Source of the DNA: Austropuccinia psidii
Taxonomy: Eukaryota; Basidiomycota; Pucciniomycetes; Pucciniales; Sphaerophragmiaceae
Direction of reading: 5' to 3'
Length of the DNA: 64,000 bases
Assembly: GCA_023105745.1 (NCBI GenBank)
Contig: JALGQZ010000008.1
Location: 43,831,618 to 43,895,617 of the forward strand
Below are positions 22,035 to 33,381 of the stretch, one piece after another (position 1 is the first letter of the stretch; each line of letters starts with the position of its first letter). Made by a program: the position numbers and the translations under genes. A model generated the notes under the pieces. It saw nothing but the letters and a program-made list of their open reading frames with translations, was not told where the DNA came from and searched no databases.

Positions 22035-24256
22035 GGATTGTTTTCAGTTCTAAATGTAAAATTTCAAATTTGTGGGTGTTACATGAATGAATCTCATTCC
22101 TTTTGTTTGGTGTTACCATGAATTTGTTTTTGAATCCTGTGTATATTTACACAGCTCTTCTTCTTTTGTTACTTGGGGGATTCCTGAGTTTAATTCAATT
22201 TCTTGTATGTCCAGTGAAATTTCTTCATCACATTCCACTATATATTCTTCTATGTGTTCATATTTACTCTGTGAATCTTCTCCAAGACTATTTCCTATGC
22301 TGTTGGAATAAGAGCTTTCACCTCTTGGTTCTTCTTCTCATTGCTCATCAATTGCATACATCTTCTTTTTTTGTTTTTTGCAATTGTTTGCACAATGGTC
22401 TGGTGATCCATAGTTGTTGCACACATATTTCTTTTTTGGGGTCTCTTTGCCCTTATCTCTATAGATTTGCTTTGATTAAAACTTTTTTTGTCTTTGAAGT
22501 TTAGTTTTTAAAGGTTTAGCTCCCAATAGATGTCTTTTTCCTTACATCTTGTATGAGATTTGCTATGTAATCAATGCTGCATCTGCATTTTACCACATGT
22601 TCTGTATCTCCTGGTCGCTTTGTCAGGATTTCATGGTTTCTCATCTCTATTTTCAGATTGGGATCAATGTATTTGAGCCTTTTTGTTTGTTTTAGACACC
22701 ATTAATATGGGTCTTTCTCTGTGGAGTATTTATTAATCTCAAAGGAAATGGCCTTCTTCCAAATCCATCTTTCATTTCAGTGTACCATATGTTTGCATGG
22801 CCCCTCAATTCGTTGTTTAGTCTTATTGTGATCTAGTATTCTGGTATCTTTGGGAAATAAACAAATATTCTATGAATATAATCAATGAGCTCCATGTGAT
22901 CATATTCTCCAACTCCTAAGAATCATGGCCAATTTACCACTTCTGGGAATTTCTTAAGTTCCTCTATTTCTGAGTAGCTGAGCTTTTCACCCTCTTGGAA
23001 AATTGACTCTGATTTTAACCTTGGGTCCTGGTATTCAGGCTCCTGGCTGTGTGGTTTATCATTTTCTTTTAATTGTTGAGAGGTATTGATTATGGCCTTG
23101 TCATCTTGTGTTTTTGGGGGTAAGAGATTCTCTTCTTGTTCCTTATTCTGATGGAGGTAATTAATCTCTCTTTGAAGATTGTCCTGCTGCTTCTGGACAT
23201 TTCTCACATCCCTCCTCAAAGTTTATTTTTCTTCTGATATGTAGTTCAAGTGTCTGTTAGTTATGTCAAATTCTGCCCAAATGTTGGCCATATATTTATT
23301 TAAGTCTTTAATGACTGTTTCTTGTAAGTTATTCTCCTCTTTAAGTTTTTTCAATTGTTTCCTCATATTTTTTGAGGTTTCATGTGTCCACTCCATGAAA
23401 TGGGCCAATTTGGCCCAAGTAAATTTAGCATTCATGGGTTCATTGTTTTCAAATTCATGGGTATTAATTTTATTTTCAGTAATCAGTTCAGGATGAATTG
23501 ATTATTAGCTATCAATTCTATTTGTAGGTACTGCTATTTTTTGCTTTTGTGCACCTCTTGGACCAATTCCATGAGTTTCTTCATCATGGGGTCTGCTTCT
23601 TTGTTCCTCTGGCTGAAAGAAGCTTTGTTTTTCCCTTGGGCTCCTTGTCATTTTCTGGAAACTACCAGGAATGATTGGGGAGTCTTAGATGGATTTTCCC
23701 TTGGCTTGTAAGTCCTGGAACCACTGGGTTGCTGTGAGAAAGATGGGCCTCCTTCTTCCCTGCCTTGGGGTTTCTGAATCTGACTGGGCTCTTTGTATGC
23801 CAGGAATTTTCTATACCTTGTATGGCTTCCTGGTTTTCTCGCATTATTATTACTCTGTCTTATAAGAGCCTGAAGTTCTTTCTGGGATTATAAAATTTCA
23901 ACTATTTCATGAGATCCAGCTAAGTCATTTTTTTGAAGCAGATCTTATGGGATTTTATTCTTATTTCTTCTCATTATGCTTTCATTCTGAACATTCTGTT
24001 TTCCATAATCCATGAAAAAAGTTCTTTCAGGAGTTTCTCAATTTTCATTACCCTTTCTCAATCTGTCCAATCAACTGATTTTACTCCTTGGTTAAATTTG
24101 ACCTGAAATGGGACTTTGGGAAGGAGTGCCCTGATTGTAAGTCCCTTTCTGGTCATTTTATCCATAAATTCTTTGTCTTCTTTCTCTATTCCTTCTTGAC
24201 CAGTTCTCCTGTTAATTTCTTGGGAACCCAAAGTCTCTAAGAAGTGGAGGTGTCAT
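22035..24256 (-). pseudogene. gag: I-2 gag
   Basis: Minus strand. The start is placed at the ATG at 24256 (MTPPLLRDFGFPRN), matched by MTPPHFKDFGFTRN in I-3. Frames at 23844-23662, 23435-23223 (coiled-coil-rich, ETSKNMRKQLKKLKEENN) and 23219-22923 (LSYSEIEELKKFPEVVNWP) follow. The zinc knuckle near 22380-22430 reads CNNYGSPDHCANNC: the second Cys is Tyr. An acidic stretch (EYIVECDEEISLDIQEIELN) links it to the protease. Many stops and shifts. Confidence 0.8.
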
Positions 24257-24411
24257 GTTAAAAGTGTTGAGATATGACAGACAACAAGGAATTTTGTATT
24301 ATTAAAGGTTTATTTACTTTAAGAAGGCTCTTGTACAAATTTGTTCTCTATACTATTTGACCACTTTCCTTTAAGGTTTACAATTGGGTTTATAACCGTT
24401 ATCTTCTACTT

Positions 24412-24693
24412 TTAAGCTGGCTTGCGTGATCCAAATGGTTTGGTTGGCGCTTTTCTGGGTTTCTTGGCCCTTGGTACAGCTATTGGTCTCCACTCTTGTG
24501 AGTTTATGAACACCTCAATGTGTCTCTTATGTTTGCCTTTGGCTTTGGGCAGAGCCTCTCTGTCTTCTGAGGCTGTCACAAAGGGGTTTCCCTGTGGCTG
24601 GGTCTCCTGTGAAATATAATCCTTTTTAACTTTCTCAGGACAAGGGAAAATATCTTTTATGTCAGGTTCTTTGATCAAACAAAAGATTTTCAT
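24412..24693 (-). CDS. Intact 93-codon leader ORF of I-2, unknown function
   Basis: This minus-strand frame, starting at the ATG at 24693 (MKIFCLIKEPDIKD), lies in the leader between the 5' LTR and gag and has no stop, unlike almost everything around it. The predicted protein is rich in Lys, Arg and Pro, with a basic tail (RAKKPRKAPTKPFGSRKPA), and shows no membrane segment or motif I recognise. It could be a small accessory protein of the element, a fragment of an upstream gag-like domain, or chance. I do not assign a function. Confidence 0.4.
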   Translation of the reverse strand: MKIFCLIKEPDIKDIFPCPEKVKKDYISQETQPQGNPFVTASEDREALPKAKGKHKRHIEVFINSQEWRPIAVPRAKKPRKAPTKPFGSRKPA

Positions 24694-25462
24694 TTTATTC
24701 TGCTGTCATTTTTTGTGGATTTTAAGGATTTTAAGTGTTCTTTATATGTTTTTTGATGAATTTCTTTAAAAAAATAACCCTTTTTTTTGAGATTTCTTAA
24801 TTATAGTTCATAGAAAAAAGGGCAATATCCAAGTGTTTTGTGCATTATTCAATTAGATATTGGTGTTTTTTTTAATATAATAACATGTCCAGTTTATCAA
24901 TTTTCATAAATATCATGAAAATGATATTTGTCTTCATATTTGATCACTTATCAAAGTATTAAGTTTCTAAAATTCTTCAAGTAAATTTGAGTGATATTTT
25001 TTTAAAAGATTATTCAATTGAAATATTCCTTTTAAATAATAAAAAACTATTTTATTATTTGTATCTATTAACAATTTATTAATAATCATTGTTTTCGTAT
25101 TAAATTTCACACACTTTGGTGAAAGATAATAGTTGAAATATTAAAATATACTACTTTTATATGAAAATATGTAAGAAAATTGAATAATACAGTAGTATAA
25201 TTAAAAATTTTCATGGAGATTGAAATATTACAGTATATATAGAATATGTACTCTTACTCAAAAAAATATTCTAAGGATATGTATATATATATATATATAT
25301 ATATTCAGAAAAAATTAGGTTTTTATTTAATATATAATAGTATATCATATATTTATAGTGAAAATCATACAGAAAAGATAAAAAATTTAAAATTAACTCA
25401 CTTTCATAGTCAAATTGCACCCAAATAAGTCCAAATTATGTCCAACAATGTTTGAAACTACA
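24694..25462 (-). other. I-2 untranslated leader, AT-rich
   Basis: No coding signal. TTTCACACACTTTGGTGAAA near 25105 resembles the repeat unit of the I-3 leader array (TTTCACACCAATTTGGGTGA), so a degraded form of that array may lie here. A TA microsatellite sits at 25281-25304. Confidence 0.5.
25281..25304. repeat. (TA)n microsatellite
   Basis: About 12 uninterrupted TA units. Confidence 0.9.
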
Positions 25463-25477
25463 GCCAGGCCCCCAAAT
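25463..25477 (-). promoter_or_regulatory. Primer-binding-like site of I-2
   Basis: The minus strand reads ATTTGGGGGCCTGGC directly after the 5' LTR, the same motif as at 509-523 and 49937-49951. It is followed by leader and then gag on the same strand, which fixes the element's orientation. Confidence 0.6.
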
Positions 25478-26922
25478 TTTCAGGGTGATTCTATATAATA
25501 GCCATTAGAAAGTAATTACAAGGTATAATTATGACTGTGACACAGTAAGGTTAATCAATTCTAAATAGAAATGGTCCCACTGTTAAATGGTAACAGTAGT
25601 AATGAGTCTACTGAGGACCTTGGTTGCAATTATCTAATATATATGACTTTAAATATTACTACAATAATTAATATTTTAATTATATCGCGTTTATCTTAAG
25701 GAAACTACTGATTAATGACAGTTTAATCATGTAAGAATACTAATAACATGATAAGATGGGTGTTTTATAGTGAGGAAGAAGCTCCTTTTATCTCTTATGA
25801 AGACTTTGAAGGGCTTGAAAGCTCTTCACACGTCTGCAGAGCTAAAACCTCCACTCTGGAAGCTTAATTGTGGGTCTATACCATCAATTCTGACACCAGT
25901 ATAATACAAATTGTGGTTTTGGGACCACAAATGATCATTGTGGATCAATAAAGAGTGAAGAAAGTTTAACAGGAAACAAGAACACTTTCATGAAGTCTCC
26001 AATGTGATTTAATTAATAATGAGTCATTATGTCCAGGATTCACCTTTAACTACTATTAACTTGGCTATAAGGCCAGTATTGGTCAAAAATGTAAAACCAA
26101 GATATCTTAGTCAGCTTTTGAGGCATAAAAAATCCAAAATCATAGGTGTGAATGTCTTGATAAGTTCTTCAATTTGGTATACCTTATCTTTACCCTTCTC
26201 AAAAATTTCAGAAGCTATAAGGGCTTCAAGTTTTTTGATGTATTTTGTACATCAGTATATGGCTTGATAAACTTCCAAGTCAGATATCTTTGTCAATTTG
26301 GAAGATATCAGAGTTTGAATTATAAATAATTGTAGTAATTGTTAATCAATACAATTTTTTATACCTCATTGTATGGCTGTATGAATATATGGAAACGATA
26401 CAGAGATTTCTTTATATTCTTATTCTAAGAAAACATGTATTTGGCCTGTTAAGCCTTTGATTCAAGATATCTCTACCAGTTTTGAGGTTAAAGGGGTAAG
26501 ATGTATCTCACTTTTGTACAATTTTTTACAAGCCCTCTTTGACACATGAGGAGCTATTCGTGAATAAAGGTGATATGATGTTATCTCCTGGAGTAGGAAT
26601 GCTATAGAGAAATTTATGGTAACAGTCAATAGCTCTTGTTGAGAGCTTCAAGAAAAATAAAACGTTGGAGGGGCTTTTATTGAATATGCATAAGCTAGAT
26701 GGGAGGTGAAAGTAATATCTCTTCTTATTTGGTCTTATCTTTGGCTGGGAATATCTTTGTCTTTTCTTATCCTCTTTGGGTAAGGTTGGTATATTTGTAT
26801 TTGGGAAGCTTTGCTCTTCATATCATACCTGTTTTGGCTATGTTTGTCTAATACTCTCCATACCATTACTGCTGGTATGTTTGATGTCATTCTGGTGCTC
26901 TGTTTAGAGTCACAGGCTGACA
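25478..26922 (-). mobile_element. I-2 5' LTR
   Basis: On the minus strand it starts TGTCAGCCTGTGACTCTAAA and ends near CCCTGAAAA, 1445 bp. It matches the 3' LTR at 17441-18860 and, more distantly, the I-3 LTRs. The 82-codon frame at 26019-26267 and the 78-codon frame at 26735-26971 are not supported. Confidence 0.82.
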
Positions 26923-27024
26923 TTGACATGTTAGAACACACCTGAATGGACCTGAGGAGAAATCTTTTCATCTGAATGGGGAAATCTGGAAAGATGTGGT
27001 TTCAGAGCCACATCTGAGCCCAAT
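26923..27024 (+). mobile_element. I-1 3' LTR, part 2 of 3
   Basis: These 102 bp align with the reverse complement of the I-3 LTR next to the point where part 1 stops; the shared block is AGATGTGGTTTC then AGCCACATCTGAGCCCAA. It is bounded by I-2 on the left and the F LTR on the right. Confidence 0.75.
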
Positions 27025-28846
27025 TGTGAGCTTTAGAGTTATTTCCAGGTACCCAAAAGACCACAAATAATAAAACAATATACAATTATAAAGAAAATAA
27101 ATTTATTTATGTTATCAAAACAAAAATTAAAATATAAATATAAATTTATACACAAGAATTAAAGTCTCATTATAATTCAAAAATAAAATTAAATTGGAGT
27201 TTAAATTTGGGAAACAACATTTTTACTTGAAAAAATTGAGTAAAAATGAATTTTCAACAAAAATACCAAAATTGAAATATTTTTGGAAAAAACTTAAATA
27301 AAAATTATTATAACTTTTTATTCAAAAATAAAAAATGAAAATTATTTCACCATTGGACTCCTCATAAAAAATAAGGTGGGGTCACCTCTGGGTAAATTTT
27401 CTGTAACTCAACTCTAAATAAGCTTAAATTAAGTCTTTAGTATTTTCTGTACAAAAGTTCAAATGACTCAAAGCCTTAATTTAATTCAAATCACTTGTGG
27501 TACTAACCATAAATTTTTGTGTTAGAACTGAGGTGTTATGTGTAGCTTAGAAGTTATGAGGAATTGAATTATTTTCAATTGAAATGTCAAAATGTGTGCA
27601 TGTATTACATAAGTGAGCTTTAATTTACATATGAGTTTTCAATTATTACAGTTTTGTACTGGAAAAACTCAATTGAATAAAATATTCAAATTATAAGTAT
27701 AATACTTGATGAGGAATTAAAGAAAAAATAAATTGGGAAGATTGATTCTGGGGGGAAAGGAATCTTGGCTCCAAGGGGGAGCCAGACCCCCAAATTCCTT
27801 TCTGACAGGCATGAGATGTCAAATTTCATGCAAAAGTTCATCAGTTTTGGCCTGGCATTGAGTCACAGGGTCTGTGTCTCAATTGATGATGAGGTTTTGA
27901 TACCAACCCGGGAAGTTTTAACTATTTCCAAGAGGGTAAAACTACCCTTAAGATAAAACAAACATTATAAAAGCAGTTTTAACTGGCTTTGAGGTCTCTT
28001 ACACACATTCTGAAGTGTTTCGAAGGCTTAAAACTAGGTATTACTATAGCAATAGCTGATTTAAGGGTCTAAAATGGCTGAAAATGGAAAAAAAAGGCTA
28101 AAAGCAGCCCTTTTTTGGTCTAAACCAGGGTTCAATGATACCATAATTGGCTTTTCTCTTATCAGAAAGTTTCCCACAACTGAAAAGAGAAAAACTTAAT
28201 ATTTTAGTTAGAGAATTGATGGCTATATAATAATTTCTTCTTTACCCCACTTTTCTCTTCATGTTAGAATCTTTTCCTTTTATAATTAGTTTAACCACTG
28301 TTAAACCAATCAATAAAAGATTCCAACCACCCTTTTATTATCATTTCAAAACTTTCAAACACGTGAAAAAATCATTATAATCATTGTTTTTAACTCTTAT
28401 GATCATTTTTACCTCTGATCCACCCCATAAGTGAATTAAAGCATCTTTCCTCAGTCTTAACTTTGTCACTTTGTTTCCAAATTCACTCTGGTCACTTTTG
28501 GGTGTTTTTTCTCTTTAGTAATCTTTTCAAATACTTTCTTCTTATATTAATTGCCTGCAGCTCTTTTCTCAATTAATTCCAATTCAAATTTCTCTTGAAG
28601 AAATTTCTTTTGTAGCCTTAAATATCTCTTGTAGAGTATTTCTAGATGAATTTTTATTGTTGGTAAAGCAATAAGTCTTTATAATATTCTTTTTTATACT
28701 GATAAAGTTAAAAAACAATAAAATTGGTGTGCTCTCTCTTAAAAGTCTTATTTATTCCTAGTTTTAATCAATTTTTACCTTAAAAAAATTTTGAGGACAG
28801 GAAAAGTACTTGATTTTCAATCAAAGTTTCATATCCACACCTTGCA
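27025..28846 (+). mobile_element. Solo F-family LTR
   Basis: It starts TGTGAGCTTTAGAGTT and ends CCACACCTTGCA, 1822 bp, flanked by a perfect duplication CCAAT (27020-27024 and 28847-28851). It is the inverted counterpart of 38998-40799. It is nested in the 3' LTR of I-1 and carries a sense ORF at 27765-27956. Confidence 0.9.
27765..27956 (+). CDS. LTR-internal ORF shared by both F LTRs, unknown function
   Basis: A 63-codon frame beginning MAPRGSQTPKFLSDRHEMSN and ending VLTISKRVKLPLR. The other F LTR has the matching frame at 40089-39865 (minus), with MSNFMQ, FGL, LSHRVC, SIDDEVLIPTR and RVKLPLR in common. It is in the sense direction of the LTR both times. The conserved frame may reflect coding, or simply a conserved GC-richer control region. 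No family recognised. Confidence 0.35.
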   Translation: MAPRGSQTPKFLSDRHEMSNFMQKFISFGLALSHRVCVSIDDEVLIPTREVLTISKRVKLPLR

Positions 28847-28851
28847 CCAAT

Positions 28852-29258
28852 ACAGGCTATATAGGGATGTGTAAGCCACAGGCTTACCTTCTGAAGTAAA
28901 ACTCTCTACTCCTTCTATGTGCCAGAGTAAAATTTCCCCTTCTACACCTCCATCAGGATAAAAAGGGACCTTCCCCTGCTCAAAAGGGGAATCTAAATCC
29001 TGCTCTTGAATTCCAATTGAGAAATATTCTCAAAACCAATAGCACTCTTGGAAAATAATAAGATTATGGCTTACATCTGAATTATTGTAGCATCTATTCT
29101 AATAAATCAATTGATAAACATGCACAATGAGCTTTCTGAATTATTCACCATCACAAGAAATAGTCAAACACTTATTTAAAGCTCTTTAAACATTATTTTA
29201 CTGTGTGCAAATCATAGTTATAGTCCTGTAATTTCTATATCATATAGTAATCCTGAAT
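28852..29258 (+). mobile_element. I-1 3' LTR, part 3 of 3
   Basis: It aligns with the reverse complement of the I-3 LTR from its middle to its end: AGGATAAAAAGGGACCTT, ACTCTTGGAAAA and the terminal ATAGTAATCCTGA. The three parts sum to about 1.37 kb, matching the 1398-1408 bp of the I-3 LTRs. The exact end is uncertain. Confidence 0.72.
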
Positions 29259-29672
29259 TTTGCCAAGGTGTTGTCCTAAAGGAAGTTGAAAACCTCAGAG
29301 ATGCATAAAAGGAGATGGAGCTAAATTTGATTACTTCCACCCCTTTCTAAGTACTTTAAAGTAGGCCAAACATAAATTTAGGTAATAAATGACTTGAAAA
29401 AGAATAATTGACATAAAATAAAGGGATAAAATAAATAAAGGTAATTTGGACATATTGTTATCTAAAGGGTCAAAATTGAAAGTAACAGCCTTGTGAGACC
29501 TTCTCAAACTTCCCAAAGTATCTGAAAATTTCTCACAAAAAATCCAAAGGTGTGCTTATAGAAACTTTGGTTGAATATGCTTTTCAAGGTTCATTCCAAG
29601 AGAGGAACTTACCCTCATAATACAATTCTCACCAAACATAGAATCAAACCCTTGATATATTTAGGTCAGGAT
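29259..29672. other. Unassigned, about 410 bp
   Basis: AT-rich sequence between the end of the I-1 3' LTR and the next LTR. No gene, no clear repeat partner in the window. The 61-codon minus-strand frame at 29331-29516 is unsupported. Confidence 0.4.
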
Positions 29673-30410
29673 TGTCATGAGAGGTTGGGATTTATGAATG
29701 ACATAACATTAAGGAAAAAATCAATGTTTTAAAAAATTAACCTCATCATAAACTGACGTTGAAATTCACTTAAAAACACAATTCAATTCAATTCTATTAT
29801 AGATTTCCTTTCCTATAGAAAAGTAAATAATATTATTTCATTTCTGGATTCTAATCAGAAAATAAACTAAGGTAATGTCATAAGTAAAGCCACCCTAAAA
29901 CACTATGTTGAAGAGCTATAGAATAATGAAGGATTCTTCAGCAAACTTGAGAAGGATTTAGAAATTATTTGAAAATTCGCATTTTTGAATTTTGGAACAT
30001 TTGAAAGCTACACCACCAGGTATGGGCTAACTCAGAAAGTTTTACACTTAGAGTGTGGAATTTAGTTACAGCATTTTCTGGTTATTTTCCATAAAGGTGG
30101 TAAATCATACAAGAGATCATATTAAAAGGGTTTAAAGCCATAATTCTTGATTTGAATGAATTAAAAAGTGCAAAATATCATTCCAAGTGGGAAAAAAAGG
30201 AAAAAGTAAAAAGAGCCCAGATGACACAGAATTTTCAATCTGAATTTATTCAATAAACTTTTTCCTATGTATAGAAGAATTTTCTACCCAAAATAAACTT
30301 TAGTATTATAATTTTTTTGAATAATCAACATTGAATTGGGTTTATCCTTGATTTAACATTAATTTCAAGCTTTCAAGGGGGTAAATACCTGTTTAATGGC
30401 TTGTGATAAA

Positions 30411-30485
30411 AGGTTTGAGGAATTTGAAAAACTTAAATAAGTTAAAATAAGATTAAAATTTAAGCATAAACATTCCTCAAACCTT
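30411..30485. repeat. Perfect 14-bp inverted repeat
   Basis: AAGGTTTGAGGAAT (30411-30424) and ATTCCTCAAACCTT (30472-30485) are exact complements, 47 bases apart, inside the divergent C LTR. Confidence 0.8.
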
Positions 30486-31584
30486 ATCAAAGGGAAAGTA
30501 TTGGTGTACAATTCTGATATTTGTGGAAAAAGAAAGGATATATTTTTCTGAAATTTTCACACATATTAGAATGTATTATATTCTGTCTATAAACCAAAAA
30601 ATTAAGCCAGGATTATAAGTGAAATTTTCTTTTAATTACCCCTGGTATTATCTTCTTTAACTTAATTCAATATTTAAAAAAGAAATTATAGAGAATTAAT
30701 CAGAAATCTAAATCTCACAGTTTTATTGTGACATGTCAGTTTTTTATGCTTCAAATAAATAACATTAATAAAAAGATCAAATTTTAAGTACAAAAGCTAT
30801 AATTAATATACATAAATAAGTATTATGTCTCCTTGAAGCTAATGATAGCACTTGTAAATTTTGAATAAGATTAAAAATAAGTGCCCTTATGTTTAGAGCT
30901 CTATCTCTTAGTGTGAGTATTCACTTTTGATCTTGCATGCCATTTATATCTATTATCTATAATTAGAGCTGCTTTTGCAGGCATGAAAGTAGACTTTAAT
31001 CGCTGTTTTTTTCCATCAACATCAATCAATCAATAAGATATCTTAGATTATTGTTACTTCATTGAATATCAAATCTTATTGCATTAGAGATAATTTTTGA
31101 GTTATTTTGGATGTAATAAATTGTATAGAGAGAATGAAACCATAGAGTTCAAATCAAATTAGTGTCTTACAGCTTCTGTAAGATCAACAAAGCTTCTCTT
31201 AAAACTTTTGAGTGAAACTTTATCATTAAATACTTTTCCTATTATTTAGAATATTTATTTTTGAAAATGCTTTTAGCTTATAAAGATGATTTAATGCTAT
31301 AAATTTTGTTCTTTGACTTATTAAATTGAATAAATATTATAAGTAAGTTTTTCCATGAATTTCTGTATCTTTTTTTATCTATTTTTCCAAAAGATTTATC
31401 TCTTCCTAGGGTGTGTGATAGAGAATTTCAACAATAATATTGATTTTATTTATATGTGTATAAATATTATGATTTCGCACTTATACTTGTATCATTAAGA
31501 GCTTCTATATTTCCTACTATTTTAACTTTAAATTACTTTCATAATAACTGAATCTTCAGATTTACTATAATTGTTATAATTATC

Positions 31585-31765
31585 TAATATCTTTTTTTCT
31601 TTTTTTCTATTTTTTATTTTTATTTCTTTATTTCTTTATTTTTTCTTATTTTTTTTTGTTTTTTTTGTTTATTTTATTTTCATTTTTTTTATTTTTTTTA
31701 TTTTTTTCACATTTGTTATTTTTTTATTGTTTTTTTATTTCATTTATTTCTATTTTTTCCATTTT
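31585..31765. repeat. T-rich low-complexity tract
   Basis: About 180 bases almost wholly T with scattered A and C. It creates the spurious hydrophobic frame at 31656-31925. Confidence 0.9.
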
Positions 31766-31880
31766 CTTCCTGGACAATTATGTGGTTATAATATGTAACG
31801 TTAGTATATTTCTACTGAGGACAGTCATATTACTCTTGATTAACATCAATATGATCAAGATTTTAATGGATAGGCATTCA

Positions 31881-33381
31881 ACTCGGGGGACTGGCTGTGA
31901 TTTTAAGGAAACTTCTGGTATTTAATCATATTGTAGATCTTATGTTACTGTCTTTAAATAGAAAACTGTCATATTTATACAAATATTTGTATTATTACTT
32001 TCTTTGCAACCCATACCTTTTTGATAATTATTGTTTTTTTGAAAATATCTTTTACTTAAGAATATTGTTTGAAAAAAGAATACAATGAGGAATTTGAAAT
32101 GATATTTTATTCTTTTCCTAGTGTATTTTTCAAATCAAAGAATTGAAATTAGTTCTTTGTGGTATTCTGGTATAGAAGTTTATAATATTGTCATTTTGTT
32201 GGAAATTATTTTGTTTTCAAAATTTATTAGTTCTTACAGTTTTTTCCAAAAACAAAAACAATTGTAAAAATATATACAGTAAAAAACTCAGAAATAAAAT
32301 TTGTTAATTTCTTCAGAAATCTCTTTATTTTTTACTGATCATACCATAAATTACATTTCAATAACCTTATTTCATATGCTAAGCTATTGATGGTTGTCAT
32401 TTTTTATGAAGAACCTAATTCTAGTGTCATATTCAAGAGAAAGTACTCCTCACCCTAGAAACTATGGATCAAGTGATAAAATTTCAATAAGCCCAAGGCC
32501 ATGATAATTACTTCAAAATAAACCCTTTGAAAGAATATAAGGTGAGTTTTGTCTAGTTTGTGGTAAAATGTGAGTGAAATTGACATGAAATGACTCCTAC
32601 TAGAAGGCCAGTACAGATTTACCATTCTAAGTACATGAGCTAGTTTATGGGGACAACAAATTATTATCTTAAGACAAAGAGATCCTTGGGCCAAGAAAAG
32701 ACACAACATGTTCTGCAGGGTTTGAAACCCATTTCTTGCAAAGGCAAAGTCCAAGGGATAAAATCTTAGTTGAAAAACCAGAGAATTCTTTCAAGGGATA
32801 GGAGAAATAAGTTGGACCAGAAAAACAACAACCCCCTGTGAAAGCTCTCCGAGCCTTTAAATGAAAGAAACTCCCTCTAAATGCTCCAAAAAAACAAGAA
32901 ACTCCCAAAGACCAATCCAAAGGGAATGAAAAAACAAAACATAAAGGGAAAATACAAATGGAACAAACAACAGAGTCCTCAAAAAGTAAAAGACATCCAG
33001 GGAGAATTTCTTCAACATTTCAACAACATTTATGGAGCTACAAAATAAAGAGGAGGAAAGAATGAGCCAGTTTTTTCACATGGGATAAATATTTTAGCGC
33101 CTTGAGCTTTTAGTGAATCTTTTAATGACATGTGTTTGACAAAATTTGTCAATATTGAGAAAATTCAGATCAAATTGTTCAGATAACTCTCACAGTGAAG
33201 TGAAAAAATAAGGATTATTAGTCTACAAAGTCTTAATAAAGATTAAATCTTTTCTCTGAATAAGAACTTTGAGAGGACAGAATCTAAATTCAAATTAATG
33301 AATCAAACAGACTTAAATACAACTTTTTTTATTACCAACCAGTTAAAAATAATTTAGATAACAAGTTAAAATCTTGGAAAA
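31881..33381 (+). other. Primer-binding-like site and leader, no gene
   Basis: CTCGGGGGACTGGCTG at 31883 resembles the primer-binding-like site of I-2. The rest is AT-rich and has no convincing coding frame on the plus strand; about 32690-32960 is less AT-rich. Two overlapping minus-strand frames (32455-32754, 32669-32920) look like shadows. No gag of this element was found before the A LTR at 33382. Confidence 0.45.

Larger units (their letters stand above)
17441..26922 (-). mobile_element. Nearly complete gypsy element I-2, minus strand
   Basis: 5' LTR 25478-26922, primer-binding-like site, leader, gag, protease, RT, RNase H, integrase and a 5'-truncated 3' LTR (17441-18860) lie in order on the minus strand, 9482 bp in all. 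It splits the 3' LTR of I-1. Flanks CTGAA (17436-17440) and TTGAC (26923-26927) match at 3 of 5 positions. A deletion near 18860 removed the end of pol, the polypurine tract and about 100 bp of the 3' LTR. Confidence 0.82.
4648..29264 (+). mobile_element. Gypsy element I-1, plus strand, with six insertions; 5' LTR off the window
   Basis: Gag, protease, RT, RNase H and integrase remnants run in order on the plus strand and end at a polypurine tract (16571-16583) and a 3' LTR that starts TGTCAGCC at 16584. Inserted into it are an A LTR (4865), two C LTRs (6795, 13264), a K LTR (15827), the complete element I-2 (17441-26922) and an F LTR (27025). The right end is taken from alignment with the other family I LTRs and is uncertain by a few bases (29258 or 29264). 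Confidence 0.8.
29673..31880 (+). mobile_element. C-related 5' LTR, divergent
   Basis: The right end (about 31800-31880, TTTCTACTGAGGACAGTCAT, CTCTTGATT, GATCAAG) matches the end of the C LTR at 45000-45059, and the left part matches its start and middle (GTGGGAAAAAAAGGAAAAAG at 30188). Length about 2.2 kb is right for the family. A GGGGGACTGGCTG motif follows, like other primer-binding-like sites, so it should be a 5' LTR of a plus-strand element. No target duplication was found. The start is approximate. Confidence 0.6.

Noticed and set aside
31656..31925. 89-codon hydrophobic frame resembling a membrane protein
   Set aside because: It is a translation of a T-rich low-complexity tract.
32455..32920. 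Two overlapping minus-strand ORFs (Cys/Phe-rich, signal-peptide-like)
   Set aside because: Phe/Leu/Cys-rich composition is what the reverse of a Lys/Asn-rich stretch gives; no motif and no conserved copy in the window.
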